Both the position numbers and the translations under genes were made by a program. From the NCBI RefSeq assembly GCF_003369915.1, contig NC_046675.1, positions 20,894,001 to 20,958,000 of the forward strand: DNA of 64,000 nt. The letters are read 5' to 3'. Numbering within the stretch: position 1 is the stretch's first letter; every line of letters starts with the position of its first letter. The DNA is from Drosophila miranda (Eukaryota; Arthropoda; Insecta; Diptera; Drosophilidae). Shown here piece after piece: positions 45,401-58,912 of the stretch. Under the pieces are notes generated by a model. That model did no database searches and was not told the DNA's origin. It saw only the letters and a program-made list of their open reading frames with translations.

Positions 45401-48400
45401 GTTGTCTGGCTGTCATCAATTCTGTGTGACGTTTTGCCTCCTATCGAGCAGTGGAAAAAATTGATATTGTGCAAAAATAAAAAAAATAAGTACGAGTCCA
45501 CAGAAATTAAACATGCAAATGCACTGCAATTGCTGATTGGGTCCGATCAGAAGTGGTCGCGTGTGGTTAATTTGATGCGACTTTTGCGTTGGGGGAGTCT
45601 GCCTGTAGACAGACAATAACAATAACGTGGCTAACAACGGGGGTAACTACGCAGCGTAACGGTTTAAATGCCTCGGTAATCTTGACCTCGAACCAGAGTC
45701 AGAGCCCAACTCAGTTCAAATCCATATTGATTACAAAGCAATAGAACAAAGCAGTACAAGAGGCACACAAATTGCGATGAATTCAATTAAAACTTTAAAG
45801 TATTAGGGTTGGGGAAAGACGTGTCGTGTCAATGCATTCTGTGGACAACAGAGCTGCTGCGCTCTGTATTGGTTGATTGGAAATATTTGCTGTAGCTGTC
45901 AAAATCCTCATTCCACTCTCTCTCTCCCTCTCTGACCTCAAGCCTCCCATCTCTGACCCTCAACGATGCCTGGAGACTAACTAAGGTAATCAATTACCTA
46001 GTTGCTGGCAGTCGACAGCATAATTAGTTAACTTGTTCAAAGGCTGGCTTCAATTACAGCTTGAGAACGGCCATACCCAGCACGAGACCAAAAGGTTTAC
46101 GACTCAGATAGCAAGTTGTCAGAATTAATTATCATCTTGTAGTTTGGCTTTAATCAAATAGTCGAACCATCTGTCCTTTCTTCAATGAATACACAATGCA
46201 ACATGAGGTAATTTTCCCTACCTAAATAATTATCCCAATTTTAAAAAGAATAAATTCGTACTCCTCTTTTTTTCTATCTTGATAAGTTATTAATAATAAT
46301 TTATTAAATCTCAAATGGAAAAAATTTACCGTCACTTTGTCGTTTCATAAATATTTTATTCCTATTCCTATCATTTATATATTTCTTCCTAACGAATACC
46401 CAAAGGTTAAGCCTTTAAAAACTCATAAATAACAATAAACTAATCATGTGTCAATCACTTGTTTCAAAATATTATTAGATAATGCATTTTGATGATATTA
46501 TGGATGCATTAGCTTATTTGCATGACGTTGTCCCATCGATGTGGTAATTTGCTTGCTGCGAACTCGAATTTATGGATATGCCCCATACGAGTGCTGGGAG
46601 GGTTCAACGCACTTGCAGCATTGTCATCGAATTTCAGATTCAAATTACCCAAGCGGCAAGAGGCGACAAATTCATCAAAATGGAACTACCTACTCGTACA
46701 ACAAAGAGCTTAGGGCTGGTGGCTGAGACTGGTGCCTGGGCCGGGGAACTGGGGTCAAAGTGTGTTTTTTTTTTCGTCATATGTGAAGTGGAGCCCCAGG
46801 GCACTCATCGGACCAGCTCTTGTCTCGGTTTCGTTCTCGTCCTGGGGCTATTGACATTTTAGTGGTGCTCGAACTTAAATTGAATTTTGAGGCTTGCCTT
46901 TGTCACACACAGCCGGTTAATGGATGGACGGGTCCCCGACTAATTGGCAGTTTTATTTGTCTTATCGTGACCCAATTATTTTCCTATTCTGTGACTATCC
47001 GGAGCGAGGTCAGCCATCAAGAATAAGGCCTACATTTTCCGTCGCTTGACTTGGCCTTTTCCCAGCGGACAGGGAAAATATACTGCGAGTATTTGCGGAT
47101 TGTGCCCCATTGATAATTTATAGGAAAACATATTGGAGCATTTAGTTCAAAATAGTTTCCCCCGAGTCTGTTTGACCTTAGCCAAGACCCACGACCATGT
47201 CAGGCCAAGAAATATGATTGACAAGTTTGGCGCATTGAACACACAAACAGCATTTTTAAATTTCACAATTCGAAATTTCTACGCAAATGTGTCGAGATCG
47301 AAAAGAGTTATTGAGCGTTAATTATAAATTCCAATACCATCGCTATGTGCGGAACTAACAAAATCCGTCCTTGCCTTTTCCTCACCTTAGATAAGATGGG
47401 TTCTTCAACCTGACGGTCCTATCTAGCACGTGGCTGGATGAATCAACATATTCAAATTTCGATAAATCAGATACATATATGTACTTCTTATATACTTGAT
47501 TGATGGCAACGGCTGGCGCTGAATGGAGCTTATAGAAAGTTAATTTGTAGAAATGAACATTACTTTCTGGGAAATTTATGTATATTTATTTATCTTATCA
47601 TAAGCCAAAGAAATAAAATTCTAGATATGACCACATGGAATTTTGATACTTTTCCCTTTGAACGCATGGTATAACTATTTTATGAGCAACAGTTTATGCT
47701 AATGAACCAAGGGACAAATTTTCTGGAAACTCGAATATTCTCGTATGGTAATTTTATGAAATCTTGTAAACTTTTGCCTGTGCCGCCAAAAGTATCCCTG
47801 ACAGTTCTTATCAATTATCAGTTGTGTTATCTTTTTGGTGTATCTTGTATCTTAAACTCTTGTCATGCAGCAGACAAGCATGTACCTATTCTATTTACGA
47901 GTCTGTGGCAGAAAATTAATTTCATCATGTTGTTTTTGAACTTTTACTTTCCTTAAAAAAAATTCTTGATATCTATTGTGCATATTTTATGATTGAGCAA
48001 ACAAAATCTCCTGACTAGAATAAAGTTTATCACATGTCTGTGTTCGCTGGTGAATTTCCATCACAAAGCAATTAAGGTCTTTATGGCCGTCAATTGAGAT
48101 CACAAACCCAGATATTTGTCACTTTCCACTTGCCAGTCACCTTGGCTCTTGAGTCTCAGTTGGGGTTTTGCTGCATTAGGTTTGGCTGATGGTTCTTTCA
48201 AGATACCAGTGATAACCATCAAATGGCTGGGCCCTCTGACTTATCAGTCAAGCGATAAAGTTGAGAGAGGGTGGGAGTGGAGACAAAAAGGCGTTGTTCA
48301 ACGATGAACTTTAAGTAAATATTTTCCAGACTCTGGTCGGTTGCTACCTGTCTGGGCTGGGGCCTTAGGCAGCCGCCCTTCATTAGAGCCGCCCACATAT

Positions 48401-51400
48401 AATGACCCAAATGTCTGCCAGAGATTAGTATGCGACTCTTATCATTCCCGCCCCTGCTCTAAGGTTTCGTCTTATCAAAGAGTGCGAATTAGTAGGCATG
48501 AATGGGGTGTGGCTATCATTAATTAAATTCATAATTGTTGCACTTGACTACGGACTGGGTTGAGGGTCTTTCTTAATTAAAACCCATTCACACTTACATT
48601 TACGAGTGCGAGTGCGGGTACCAGAGTGTTCGGCTAACCGAACCGTTTAGTTTTATTGGCCTAAATAATATTGTTAAGCTGCACGCTAGGCCGTCCAGCA
48701 AACCCCTGCCTCTCCTTTGATTCCGAGTAGCAGTAGGGCAACCCCAGCTGTCGACCACAATGGAGGCCTTTTGTTGCCGCACTTCATAAAACAGAATAAA
48801 TGCTGAATAAATATACGTATACCTACATATATATCTGTGCGTTTATTTAAACAGAGTTTAATCGGGTTGGCTTAACAGTTTAACCAAAAAAGTATCTCTA
48901 TATTTTATTATTTTATAATTGCTTGGCGCTGCACTTGGTGCGACCTCTTGGCGTCTTGCCTCAGCTATTAATAGTCTCCCTGCTGGCCTCCCTTCCTCAC
49001 GGAGCTGTGTTGAATCAGCCAGAGGAAAAAACTACAGCCAGCACCATGCTCAAGGCCGTCCAGTGGCGCAAATCTTGCATTGAAATCGTGTAAAAGAAAA
49101 GTCCCAGCCAGATAAACAGTTCAATGCTCTACGGCAAGTACTCGTCTTTGCTCTATCGCAACAGATGAGTAATTTAGTGGGAATTACCCCACTTGAGTTT
49201 ACTCCTATCATTCCTAGTGGCATCTTTATTTACACCTGTGATAACCCTAGTAAATTACGAAATATACATATACATATGTACTTGCATATTCCCTAACACA
49301 GCTCTGTCTTTAAAAAGCCATTTTAATGTGAGAATGAATTGCATTTTGTTAATGAACACTAATTGCACTGAAATCAATCAAATCTTGTTATAGATCTCGG
49401 GCTGAATGATCCCTTAATGGCCACACATAAACACAGCTGAGTAATTGATTTGGTAGGTTCATATAGTTCTATAAATGGTAGTGTAGCGAATCGGAAACAA
49501 GAAGGAAAAGTAAATTTCATTGGAATAGTAATATAATAATAAGTGATAAAAAATATTCAAAAAATAAAACTTTCAGATTTATTACTTTTTCTATGCAAAT
49601 AAATATTTAATCAACAAAAGATTTATAAGGAAGATCTTTACCAAAAAATAAGCCTTTAAACCTTAAAGTTGAATTAAACATCAATCAATTAGTCATCTAA
49701 TTCTTGTGTTCTTTGATTAACACAAAATCTACTTAAATTCCCATTCGAAACCTATCAAGGCCAATATTATATCCATTAGTCAAGCAGTTTCCTTATTTTG
49801 TGTTCTTTATTATGTTATTATTTTATAATGAAAAGTCAAAAACACTTCCCATTCAATAATGTTGCATTACTCCGAAAATGGGCAAAAGTACTACAAGATA
49901 AAACCCAACTTGATGTTGAACTAGTAAGTCGTTAGGGAACTTGTCGAAAATAAGTTAGTTTTGTAGTTGAATCTCTTGGTATTTATAGAGTTTTGGTTTT
50001 GTAGCGAAGTTTCACCAAAGCTCGTATCGTGTGGGAACGATTTCAATGAAAAATTCCATTAGAAGTTTGCGATTCTCAAACTTAAAAAAGTAACCAAAAT
50101 CGATCAAAACCAAACAAATTAATTTCTGGGCAATCAACGCTTGCGGCTTCCATCGAATGACGTTTCTAACGAAAGTCAGGAGTTCAATGAACTGGTTTCT
50201 ATTCGGTGCCGGAGTAGTTGCCACTTGGGCTTCAGGTTGTCGGCTTGGAGACCTCCTCCTCCTCTACTCCCCAGCCCGGCCAACGTCCAGCCATCCATGG
50301 CTTTGGGTAATTGCTGTTGTTGCGGTCATAAAATGCAATCGTGTAGAAAATTGCAAGGTTGCAAAAAACTACGGCCAAAAATAATATACTCAAATGAGCG
50401 AGCAGTGACAGCGCGTCATAGAAAAGTGCCTTAAACAGAAATCGACTTAAACTGTTTGTATAAAGTTCCATAACCATAGCAGGGCAAACTTTGGTTCATG
50501 ACGTAGGTTGTGGCTGTCTCCGAAGTTTCTGGAAACTGATCACATGGAAAGTGCCCAATTAGAGGCGATACAAATCCATACTCAAACCACTGAATATTCA
50601 TATTCAGCAATTTTCCAATGGTCTCTAATGGGTGTTACTCGTACTCACTCCGGATATTGGCAAAGGCGGACCCGGCCAGACATTCCACCCGAACCTGTTA
50701 TTAGGTATTTATTCTGTGTGGAAATTACATCATAAATTGAAGTGCAAGTCATGAACTGGGCTAAATATTCAGTTACAAAGTTGGGAATTCGAATAAATGG
50801 GAGGGATAGAGGGGTCAATAGATGTCAAACTTTAGAAGTTATTGCATTTAATGAAGATTTTACTGTAAGGTAATCGATTAAAATTTTAAAGAGTCGAAAG
50901 ATTGAAATCTAGTATGTATTTAAAAATAATAACAAACAAGGGGGAAGACTGTTTATAAAAATTCAACCAATTACTAAAGAATTGTTATTATTTATTTTAT
51001 CCAAATACAAAACAATTTGATTTTTAAAATCAAATAAACTACATTATATATTAATCTTTCGGATCAATTTATTCTTTAAATTTCACAAAGTGGGGAGAAC
51101 CTTTTCGTATCAGGTAGTAGGTAACAGCATGATTAAAAACTGCATATAAATATGTAGTAATATAGATAATCAACAGGAACACTATAATAAATTTACTTCA
51201 GTCTACAGTCTAAGGAAATCCCCATTGGTGTTTCACATTCATATGTATTTCTGTATCAATTTCACCAAGAATTTGTAAACAGAAAGGTAATATTTATTTA
51301 TTTTTTAAGTATGCAGTATCAATTACAAATATTTCCGTCATTAGGGACTCAAATTAAACCACACATATTGTGCAGCTTCTTCAATTTCTTCAAAACAAAT

Positions 51401-53084
51401 CGAATTTGAAACGTATTTTTAGCAATCCACTGCGAAAACTGACTTTAAGTCTTAAATTACACGAACTCAACCGAATTATTCGCTTTGATTGCATCGAAAC
51501 TTTGTTTTCCTTGATTTATTCCGTCAATTTTCTTTCTTTTTATTTTGGATAATGGTACGTGCCGCAGCATAACCCAAAGGAATTTATATTTCATGTTTTT
51601 CAATGAAAAACAAATTATATAAAATGGTGAAATGCCAGCCCAAGAACCCACCGAGTCGTTGATGGAAAAAAAATTGAATATCAAATGGCTTTTAATTCCG
51701 CAGAACAAGTGTTTGCAGTGTAAACACACAAAAAGTTGAGACAATTGCTGACCAGAGGCCAGTCAGGCACGCTGATAAAGTTAACACCTTTAAGCCAAAG
51801 GCGACAACCGAAAACCAACAAGCAAAAGAACAAAAAAAATCACCAGAACAATTCGCAGACAAGATAATCGAACAATTTTGCAAACACGAGTTCCGTCAGT
51901 CAACTGACACTTGTTCGTGTCCAATTCGAAAAGGGGGAAAGGAACCATTGCGAGATGGTCGTAGTTGGAGGCACATGGCAGGGTGACAATCGATATGACA
52001 TGAAGGAGAACCAGGGACAGCCCCTGTCCGTCACGCGGCCTCTGGCACCTTGGGCATCCGCATCCGAATGCGAATCTGAATCCGAATCTGAGTGGGAGTC
52101 AAAGTCCCAGTCAAAGGCCCCAATACCAGAGAGAGTGATAGATGAGGCCAACATTGACATGGAGAAAGCCTCAATCATGTCACAAGCGAAAAGTACATAA
52201 GTACTGGCCATGATTAGAAAGTGCCCACAGCACTGAGATAAGGTCGGGCATTCTCTGACTGATAGCACTGACTGAATGGCTGAAAACGTGAGCAGAGTTT
52301 CGCTTCGTTTACTCTTGGCAGCCAGCCAAAAGACAAAAAGCAAATGTATTTTTTCTAATGAATGAAACGTACTCGTACATATACTTATGCAATGTGTGTC
52401 TCGCCCTCTGAATGAATTCTGGCGAAGAGTCAGAGGAAGTATCGCCGACGCACAGCTTGAGTTAATAAGCAGACGCACCACACGGTGCGTATGCGTAATT
52501 TTTCGTATTGATAGAAAAAGTTCCGTGCTATGCGTTTGCGTTCATTAATTTGTGTTGTAAACCGAAATTCTAAGAATAGCTAAAGTTTGGCGTCGCTTTT
52601 TATATAGAACCGAGGGGAGAAGGAAAATTTCTTGTTGGAAAATTTTACAGTGAACGGAAATTATTAACGTGGGAAATTCTGCTAGATTCTCAAACTTCAA
52701 ATGTCACAAAAAGACCTTCTAAAAGCCAGGTACGAGTGACCTATATTTTCCAGCTAGTATTTCCTCTGTGTCTCCCTATTTTCCCATACACTAAATAGGG
52801 GTGAGGGGGTGTGTTGGCTTAACCAACAAAGCAAAATACATATATGTATACAGTAACAAAAAAAATGAATATTGCCCATATATTCTGTGTGTACTCGAAC
52901 TTGCTTAGGCGAGCGTACTAAAACGTCTCTATAGCCCCAACATTTTGTTTATCGAACAAACATATAACGTCATTTGGCCGCTTCCTTGGTGTTCTCCGGC
53001 TTTGTGTGCGCCTCTCGTATGATTAGCAATTTCAAAAAGTTGACACTCGACTGACGCATGAGTTTCTTTTTGTACCCAGCTACT
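42471..53084. other. Long non-coding interval
   Basis: No supported exon on either strand. Frames such as 42694-43035 (+), 45155-45619 (+) and 51900-52481 (-) lack motifs, have no splice context, and several derive from repeats: GGCAAA near 44795-44845, GGCTGGCTGACTGGCTGGC near 45340, and a GAATC/GAATCT hexamer run near 52066-52100. AT-rich stretches lie at 46240-46510, 49490-49830 and 50870-51330. Confidence 0.4.
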
Positions 53085-53255
53085 CGTAGAACAGAAGGGG
53101 GACATTATATGCTATCTGCCATATGGTGTATTATAATCATTGATTTTGGTATATTTCTTTGTCTTTCTGACTTTTACTTAGTTATAGATCCAATCGACTA
53201 GAATGTTTGGAGCTACCTTCAATGAAAGTAGGGAGTATCTTATAGTCGGGGGAAT
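53085..53255 (-). mobile_element. Possible reverse-orientation repeat-element remnant
   Basis: The minus strand ends '...ttctacgagtagctgggtacaaaa', a diverged match to the '...gagtaacgggtataaaa' terminus of the plus-strand copies, with 'gactataagatac' and 'gtcgattggatctata' blocks upstream. The match is weak and limited to the end. Confidence 0.3.
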
Positions 53256-56200
53256 ATCAATCGGAGCGATTTTTCATTTTGTCGATAAATATTTTTGACG
53301 CTCTCTGTGGTCCACACAGTATTCTGACTCTGGCCCAGAGTCGTTTCTGTTGATTGGAAAAGCAATTAGAGCTCGGCCACTCATACAATCCAAGAAGACC
53401 CTATCCATGGTGGTGCGAACATGCATCCAAGAGCGGCGAGGGATATAGAGAGGGATTATACTGAAAGATTTATGGCTTGGCCGGGGCTTGGCCATCAAAA
53501 TTTATGGCAATGAAAATAAACAATTTTCGCTCTCCAGCGAAAATGAAGAGAAGTGTTAAGTAGCATATAACTAAGCGTTTAATATATGTACATACATATA
53601 TGAATACTCGTAGAGAGAGCATGCGGATATGAGAGGAGCACTTTTGTTGATGGCTGGAACAGATTCACAAAGCAAGTGGCTTCAAGTGGCTTCGTTTTTA
53701 TGGCACCTCATGGCAAGCATTTGGCTGCGGCATTAATATATCATCATAAACAGGGTCCAGCTAGGAAATATGAGCCATTAGCAGCTCCAGTTCGACCGGA
53801 CAGAGAGGACCAGGGTGAGAGAGTGAATCGGCTATAAAATGTGCAAGCTGGGCGAAAAGATTGCACTTCAAAGTAAAAAGCAATTGTGCATTGGACATTT
53901 ATGAGGAGCAGAGCAGAGCAGCTGAGACTGTCTGACAGTTGCAGGGGAGCAGAAGAGCTGCCTTTGATAAGAAGTAAGTTACTCATCGACCTCAGACAAT
54001 ATCATCATAAAGATAAGTACGAGATTACAGCGTGGATTTCTTTGCTTGGTTGTTTGGAGTGTAATCTATATACAAGGCATAGAAAAGAACTGCACTTTCA
54101 AAGTACAATATATCAACCAAAGAAGAATGCAAGGCTATCTTAAGCTTCTAATTCCATTGTTTCCATGAAATAATGGGATGATCGATGAGGAGCTATAAGA
54201 GCTAGCCTTGGAATTGGAATCTACGGACAAAAGATATTAAAATATAGTTTATTTGTGTACGTCTTACATCATATGATCGAACATTCTAGAGCAGCTTATA
54301 AATGATGTAATATGTTAGTCCAGAAAAAAGAAAGGGTAGGTCTTATTTAGCATCTAGTTTGCATATTGTAGACCCAGACGTGTGTTTATCAACTAATTTA
54401 TCTGGAAAGGGGCAATTAGCTCTGTTATATTTTTTTATTAACTGTGCGACCTTTCCCAATCTCACCTAGCCAAGAGCCACTTATATACAATAGTTTTGTA
54501 GTTCCTCCGCCTGGCAACATAGGATCGATCACTGAACTCAACTTGAGTCTTGAATCGGATGGCGGAAAACTTCAATGCTGCTATTTAGCTGCTGTTTAGA
54601 GAATGTTCAAGCCTCTTGAAAAAGCCACTCAGCAGTAAACAGTGAACGATAATAAATAAGCTCAAGTGCTCGTCGGGCATCCCCCAGAGAGTGGCAGGGC
54701 AATAATAACAGTACGAGAGAATAAAGGGGAACCATCAATCAGACAATAATACAGAGCGTGTGTTTATGTAAGCCTCTTCATCCCCCTGACCATGGCAGGA
54801 CGAGAGAAGCCTAAAACTTGATTATTATATCAGAGTGCTAATCAAAAGTTGCAATTCAATCGAAACAATGAGGCCAGAGCCAGCACCAGAGGCTTTATGT
54901 AACTTTTTGCGGATTTCGAATGTCAGGAGAATTTCATAAAATTTTCGACAGCTTGGCCTGGTAAGGGATTCTTTCTCACTTGCCCTCACATCCCTGCTCT
55001 CTCTCTCTCTCTCTCTCTGTGTGCACGTGCCTGGAAAATAACTATGATTTTCGGAAATAATAGTACACACAGACACACATGTGTGTGGGGCAAAGCTGAT
55101 TGAAATTTCGGCGCCAGCAGACTCAGGAACTGCTCTGGATGTCGAGGGTAAGCCTAACAAACAGTCGTATACTCTTTCTGTCAAGAATAGGCACTAATTA
55201 AAAATAGCAGAACTTTAGGGAATAAATAAGACCCCTGAAAATTCGTTAGAGAGAATACATTCTAGACCCAAAAGGCCTTAAAAAATTTGTTTAATTGTTG
55301 ATGCGCTCAATGACGTTTGAAATTTAGTTTTTTAATATGAAATTCTTTTCTCCCTAACTATACTGTTGTCAGAATTTAAGAATAATTGCCATAGTCCGGG
55401 TAGGAAATTTTTGAATAGCAAGTGACCAATTGCGTTGTGATCGAACAAAAGACTACAAAAGAGTGTCCTACCCTGCCCAGAAGGCACTGTGTTCAACTAT
55501 TATCTAGGACTATATATGTATAGTCATTTCTATTGCGTACCAATTGCATTTCTATACCCATCTGGTTTAGTCCTCTACCGCGTATCCCTATCCCCCAAAG
55601 CTTAATTGAAATTAGCCGGAACATACGCACGATTCTATTTATTCATTTCTCCTAACAAAAGAACAAAGGAGCTCTGAGAAATAGTTGGACTAAAAGTAAA
55701 TTTCTTTTCACAGAAAAAAAACCTACGTGATTTCTGTTAATAATTGAATGGGAAACAGTGTTCCCTGCCTTCACCTCAATATTGGTTTATTTTACCATTG
55801 CCACATGGACTGGTAGGCTATTTACATATTTATTGGCCAATTTCTGTACGAGTATATTTCTTTTGGGTACCTCTGACTTTTGTATTCCCTTTTGGCTCTG
55901 TCCCCACCATCGACTGAACTCATTTCATTCCTTTTTCATTCATACTTTTAGCCAACAATAGGATAAAGGACAGCTGGGCAAAAGAAAAGACCTCTAATGA
56001 AGTTTTAGAATGCATTTCCTTCCCATCCACATACCAACAAAGTGATTTCCTATAATAATTGAATGAGGATGGTTGGGTTGCGCCTATCCTTACAAATCAC
56101 CTCCACATGGTGTCCCCATGGAGGGTATTCAGTGATTGGCCTATTGCCCACTCGTATATCCCATCCTATTGGGGATTGTTGGCAATTGCTTACCCTTCTG

Positions 56201-58551
56201 GCTGAGTTCTCGAACGCCTGCCTCGTGCCTGGCTGCCCCTCAAGCCCCAATGAAATTAGCCCCCGTCGAGTGGATGGCAACGACAACAGGCAATGTCCTT
56301 GACATTGTGGGCTGGCAGGCAGGCAAACTGCAAAATAAACAGGCAAACAGCAGTTTAATATGCAGCCCGAGTGGGAGAGCCAGCAGGCGCGTTGGCGTCT
56401 TGGCCTACTCTGGGCCTGCTCCTGACTTATTAACATTTTATGCGCGACTCGAGACTCCAAACGAGAATGCCAATTGAAGTAGGACAATAAACAAGCTCTC
56501 CGCTAAATAGTTCTGTCAATAGAGCGGAAAGATATTTCACCGCAAAAGCAATAATATTTTTATAGTCTCTTCAGCTATAAGCTGGGACCTAACTCAATTT
56601 TCTGTAGGGCAGAAGCCCTTTCTGTGACACGTAACAAAGGTCAAAAGGTGGCAGAGTGTAATGCTTTGTATGAAAACTCTCAAATGACAATAGAAGTGGC
56701 CCAAAAGAAGCAAGGGTTACAGGTCATGAATCAATGGAAATGGCTTTCGTTGGCCCGAAAAGGACTCTGATTATGAACTAGGTCCCGGCCCCTTGTGTGG
56801 TAACAGAGGTCTCGTGTTTGTCCAAGGGCAAAAGTTCAAGTTATGTCAGCCAATGTTCACAACAGTTGACTCTGATGGCTGATCAGCTCTGTTACCTTTC
56901 CCCCGTGATGTTTGTCAATGACAAATTGTGAAGTTTCCATTTCGCATTTACCTGCCGTTGCCGTCTCTCTGAGATGGCATCTTGAGTGGTCCCATTTAAG
57001 TCGATTAGTGAAATTGTTTGCGGCCCTTTGGCAGGCTGACTGACTGACAGAATGTGTCTCTTGGCATTGGCATTGCCATCGGCAAACTCGAATCAATTGA
57101 AGCGAAACTTCAGCGACGTCAAAGTTCAAAAAGTGCCACTCAACGAGGTCCCTCTCTTCCCCAGCTATTGAGAGGTCTACCAAAATATTTTCAGGGGCTC
57201 GTGTTGGGTTGGGGGCTCTCCTCTGTGTGTGTGCGTGTGTTGAATGAAGATTGACAGCTTAATGTATCTCGCGCTCATAAGAACTGAAATACTCGTGCAG
57301 CCACTACTGTCAGTGGGTGCCTCCTCCTCCTTCTGGCCTGCTCTTTTGTGGACTAATTTCCCGTCGGAGCCATTATTTGATGTGCGACAGGCAGCGGCAC
57401 GCAAAATTCGCATTTCTCTGTCGCCTCGACCTTAAGTGCAACAATTAGCAAATTAAATAACAACTTTTGCATAAGCTCAAATTGAAACGCACACGCTCTC
57501 CATGCTCTGGGCTCTCTGGGGTCTAAACTTTCTCAGTTTCATTCTCTTTTTTTTCCGCACTGTCCCTCCTGTTACTGTCACTGACATTGAAAGGCAATTA
57601 AAAAAGCTGCTAGTGCTCCTGCCCGAGCTCGAGCCCTGGGCCAATTGTGCTCGAAAAATGCTTTGACTGGGAAAGTTTCCGTATACACTTTTTTCAAAAT
57701 ACTTTTAAATCAAATTGCCGGGGCATAATTTTTAATTGAGAACAGTTAGGGCTTTGATTTATGAACGTCACACGGTTTTCTGAGTCTCAGCTGATGCCAT
57801 ACATTTTGAGGCAAATCAATTGGGGGAATTCTGCGGTTGCACAATCGATTTCGGTGTGTGGATGGGAACTCTTCTGGAAACATTTTGGCGAGCACGCTCT
57901 GAATGCATGATGGATTCGAGGGAGTTCACGAGCTCTGAGCTCAAGTCACGCATGCTAAAAGATGTTTTCATTTCGATTTTATTATGTGCGAAGCTGTGAA
58001 CTTCAATAAAAAATCGCGCAAGAGTGAAATCAGCTGAACGTGTATGTACATCATATAAGATTATGGCACTGCAGATCATTTGTTTCTTTTTTCTTTTCTT
58101 TCATGATTAATTAGCAATTTTATTTCTTGAATATTCCACATATGAAGAGTCAGAGAAAAAAAATAGATGTGCAAAAATTATTATTAGTCTTATAGATTAA
58201 AAAAATCAATTACAAAATTTAGATTTGATGTGTGAAAGAAAACTTCTAACAATTTCTATCTTTAATTACATATTTATCTAAAATGTTTGTACGATAATAT
58301 AGGAAATATCTTTATACCTCTCTTATTAAATTTGTATTTTTAAATTCCTAAAATTCTTACAGAAAAAAAACATGTGTCTTCTCTTGACGATATTTTCTTT
58401 CCATTTTTGTCAAGTTTCCAAGACAACTTAGTCACACCATAAACTTGTTGCTTTGTTGAAAAATCTCAGAGAGGAGCCACACAACACACAGATTTCCATA
58501 TGCATACAAACTTATAAGACCTTATGAAAAAACGACGCAAAAAACGAGGGC
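53256..58551. other. Long non-coding interval
   Basis: No supported gene. It contains a (CT)n run at 54995-55018 and AT-rich DNA at 58080-58360. Frames 54825-55184 (-) and 56050-56487 (-) contain no recognisable motif; the first crosses the CT repeat. Confidence 0.4.
54995..55018. repeat. (CT)n microsatellite
   Basis: A run of about 12 CT units followed by GTGTG. Confidence 0.9.
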
Positions 58552-58912
58552 GAACGTTGTGAGTTGCTGCTATGGCCGCAACTCTACATTTATACCGTAT
58601 ACTTAGTAAATAAGGCACTCCTCTGCCAGACAGAAAATCAGTCAGAAAGGGTCGTCGGGCGCTGCGTAGCCACTGCATATTGCAATTATGAAATACACTT
58701 GCACAGGTTCGATATTACAGGAGGGTGGATACCAACTTTGGTTGCTTTAGCTCTTTTAGTCCCTGAGACCTAGGCGCTCATCGTAAGCGATAGGCAAAGC
58801 CGACGACGGAACGTGTGTGTTAAAGAGAAACGCTTCCTTCTGGACGTTAAACACATCCACTTTCACCATAAATCTAATATACCCCTGTACTGATTTTGAG
58901 TATCGGGTATAA
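58552..58912 (+). mobile_element. DINE-1/mini-me (SGM)-like element, internally deleted copy
   Basis: It has the same 5' start as 14382 (gaacgttgtgagttgctgc) with the inverted repeat gagttgc (58561-58567) / gcaactc (58578-58584). The 'cgtcgggcgctgcgtagccactg' region and the 'gtggataccaa.tttggttgct' module follow, then the end 'cacatccactt...gagtatcgggtata'. The central triplicated modules and the (GGAC)n/(TA)n tracts are deleted. It is useful as the second copy that defines the true 5' end. Confidence 0.72.

Noticed and set aside
45155..45619. 154-codon plus frame with hydrophobic segments
   Set aside because: Repeats of CTGGCTGG encode the Trp/Leu/Ala runs. There is no motif or splice context, and the opposite strand is also open.
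51900..52481. 193-codon minus frame with Asp-Ser repeats
   Set aside because: It comes from a hexanucleotide repeat. The rest lacks any recognisable sequence.
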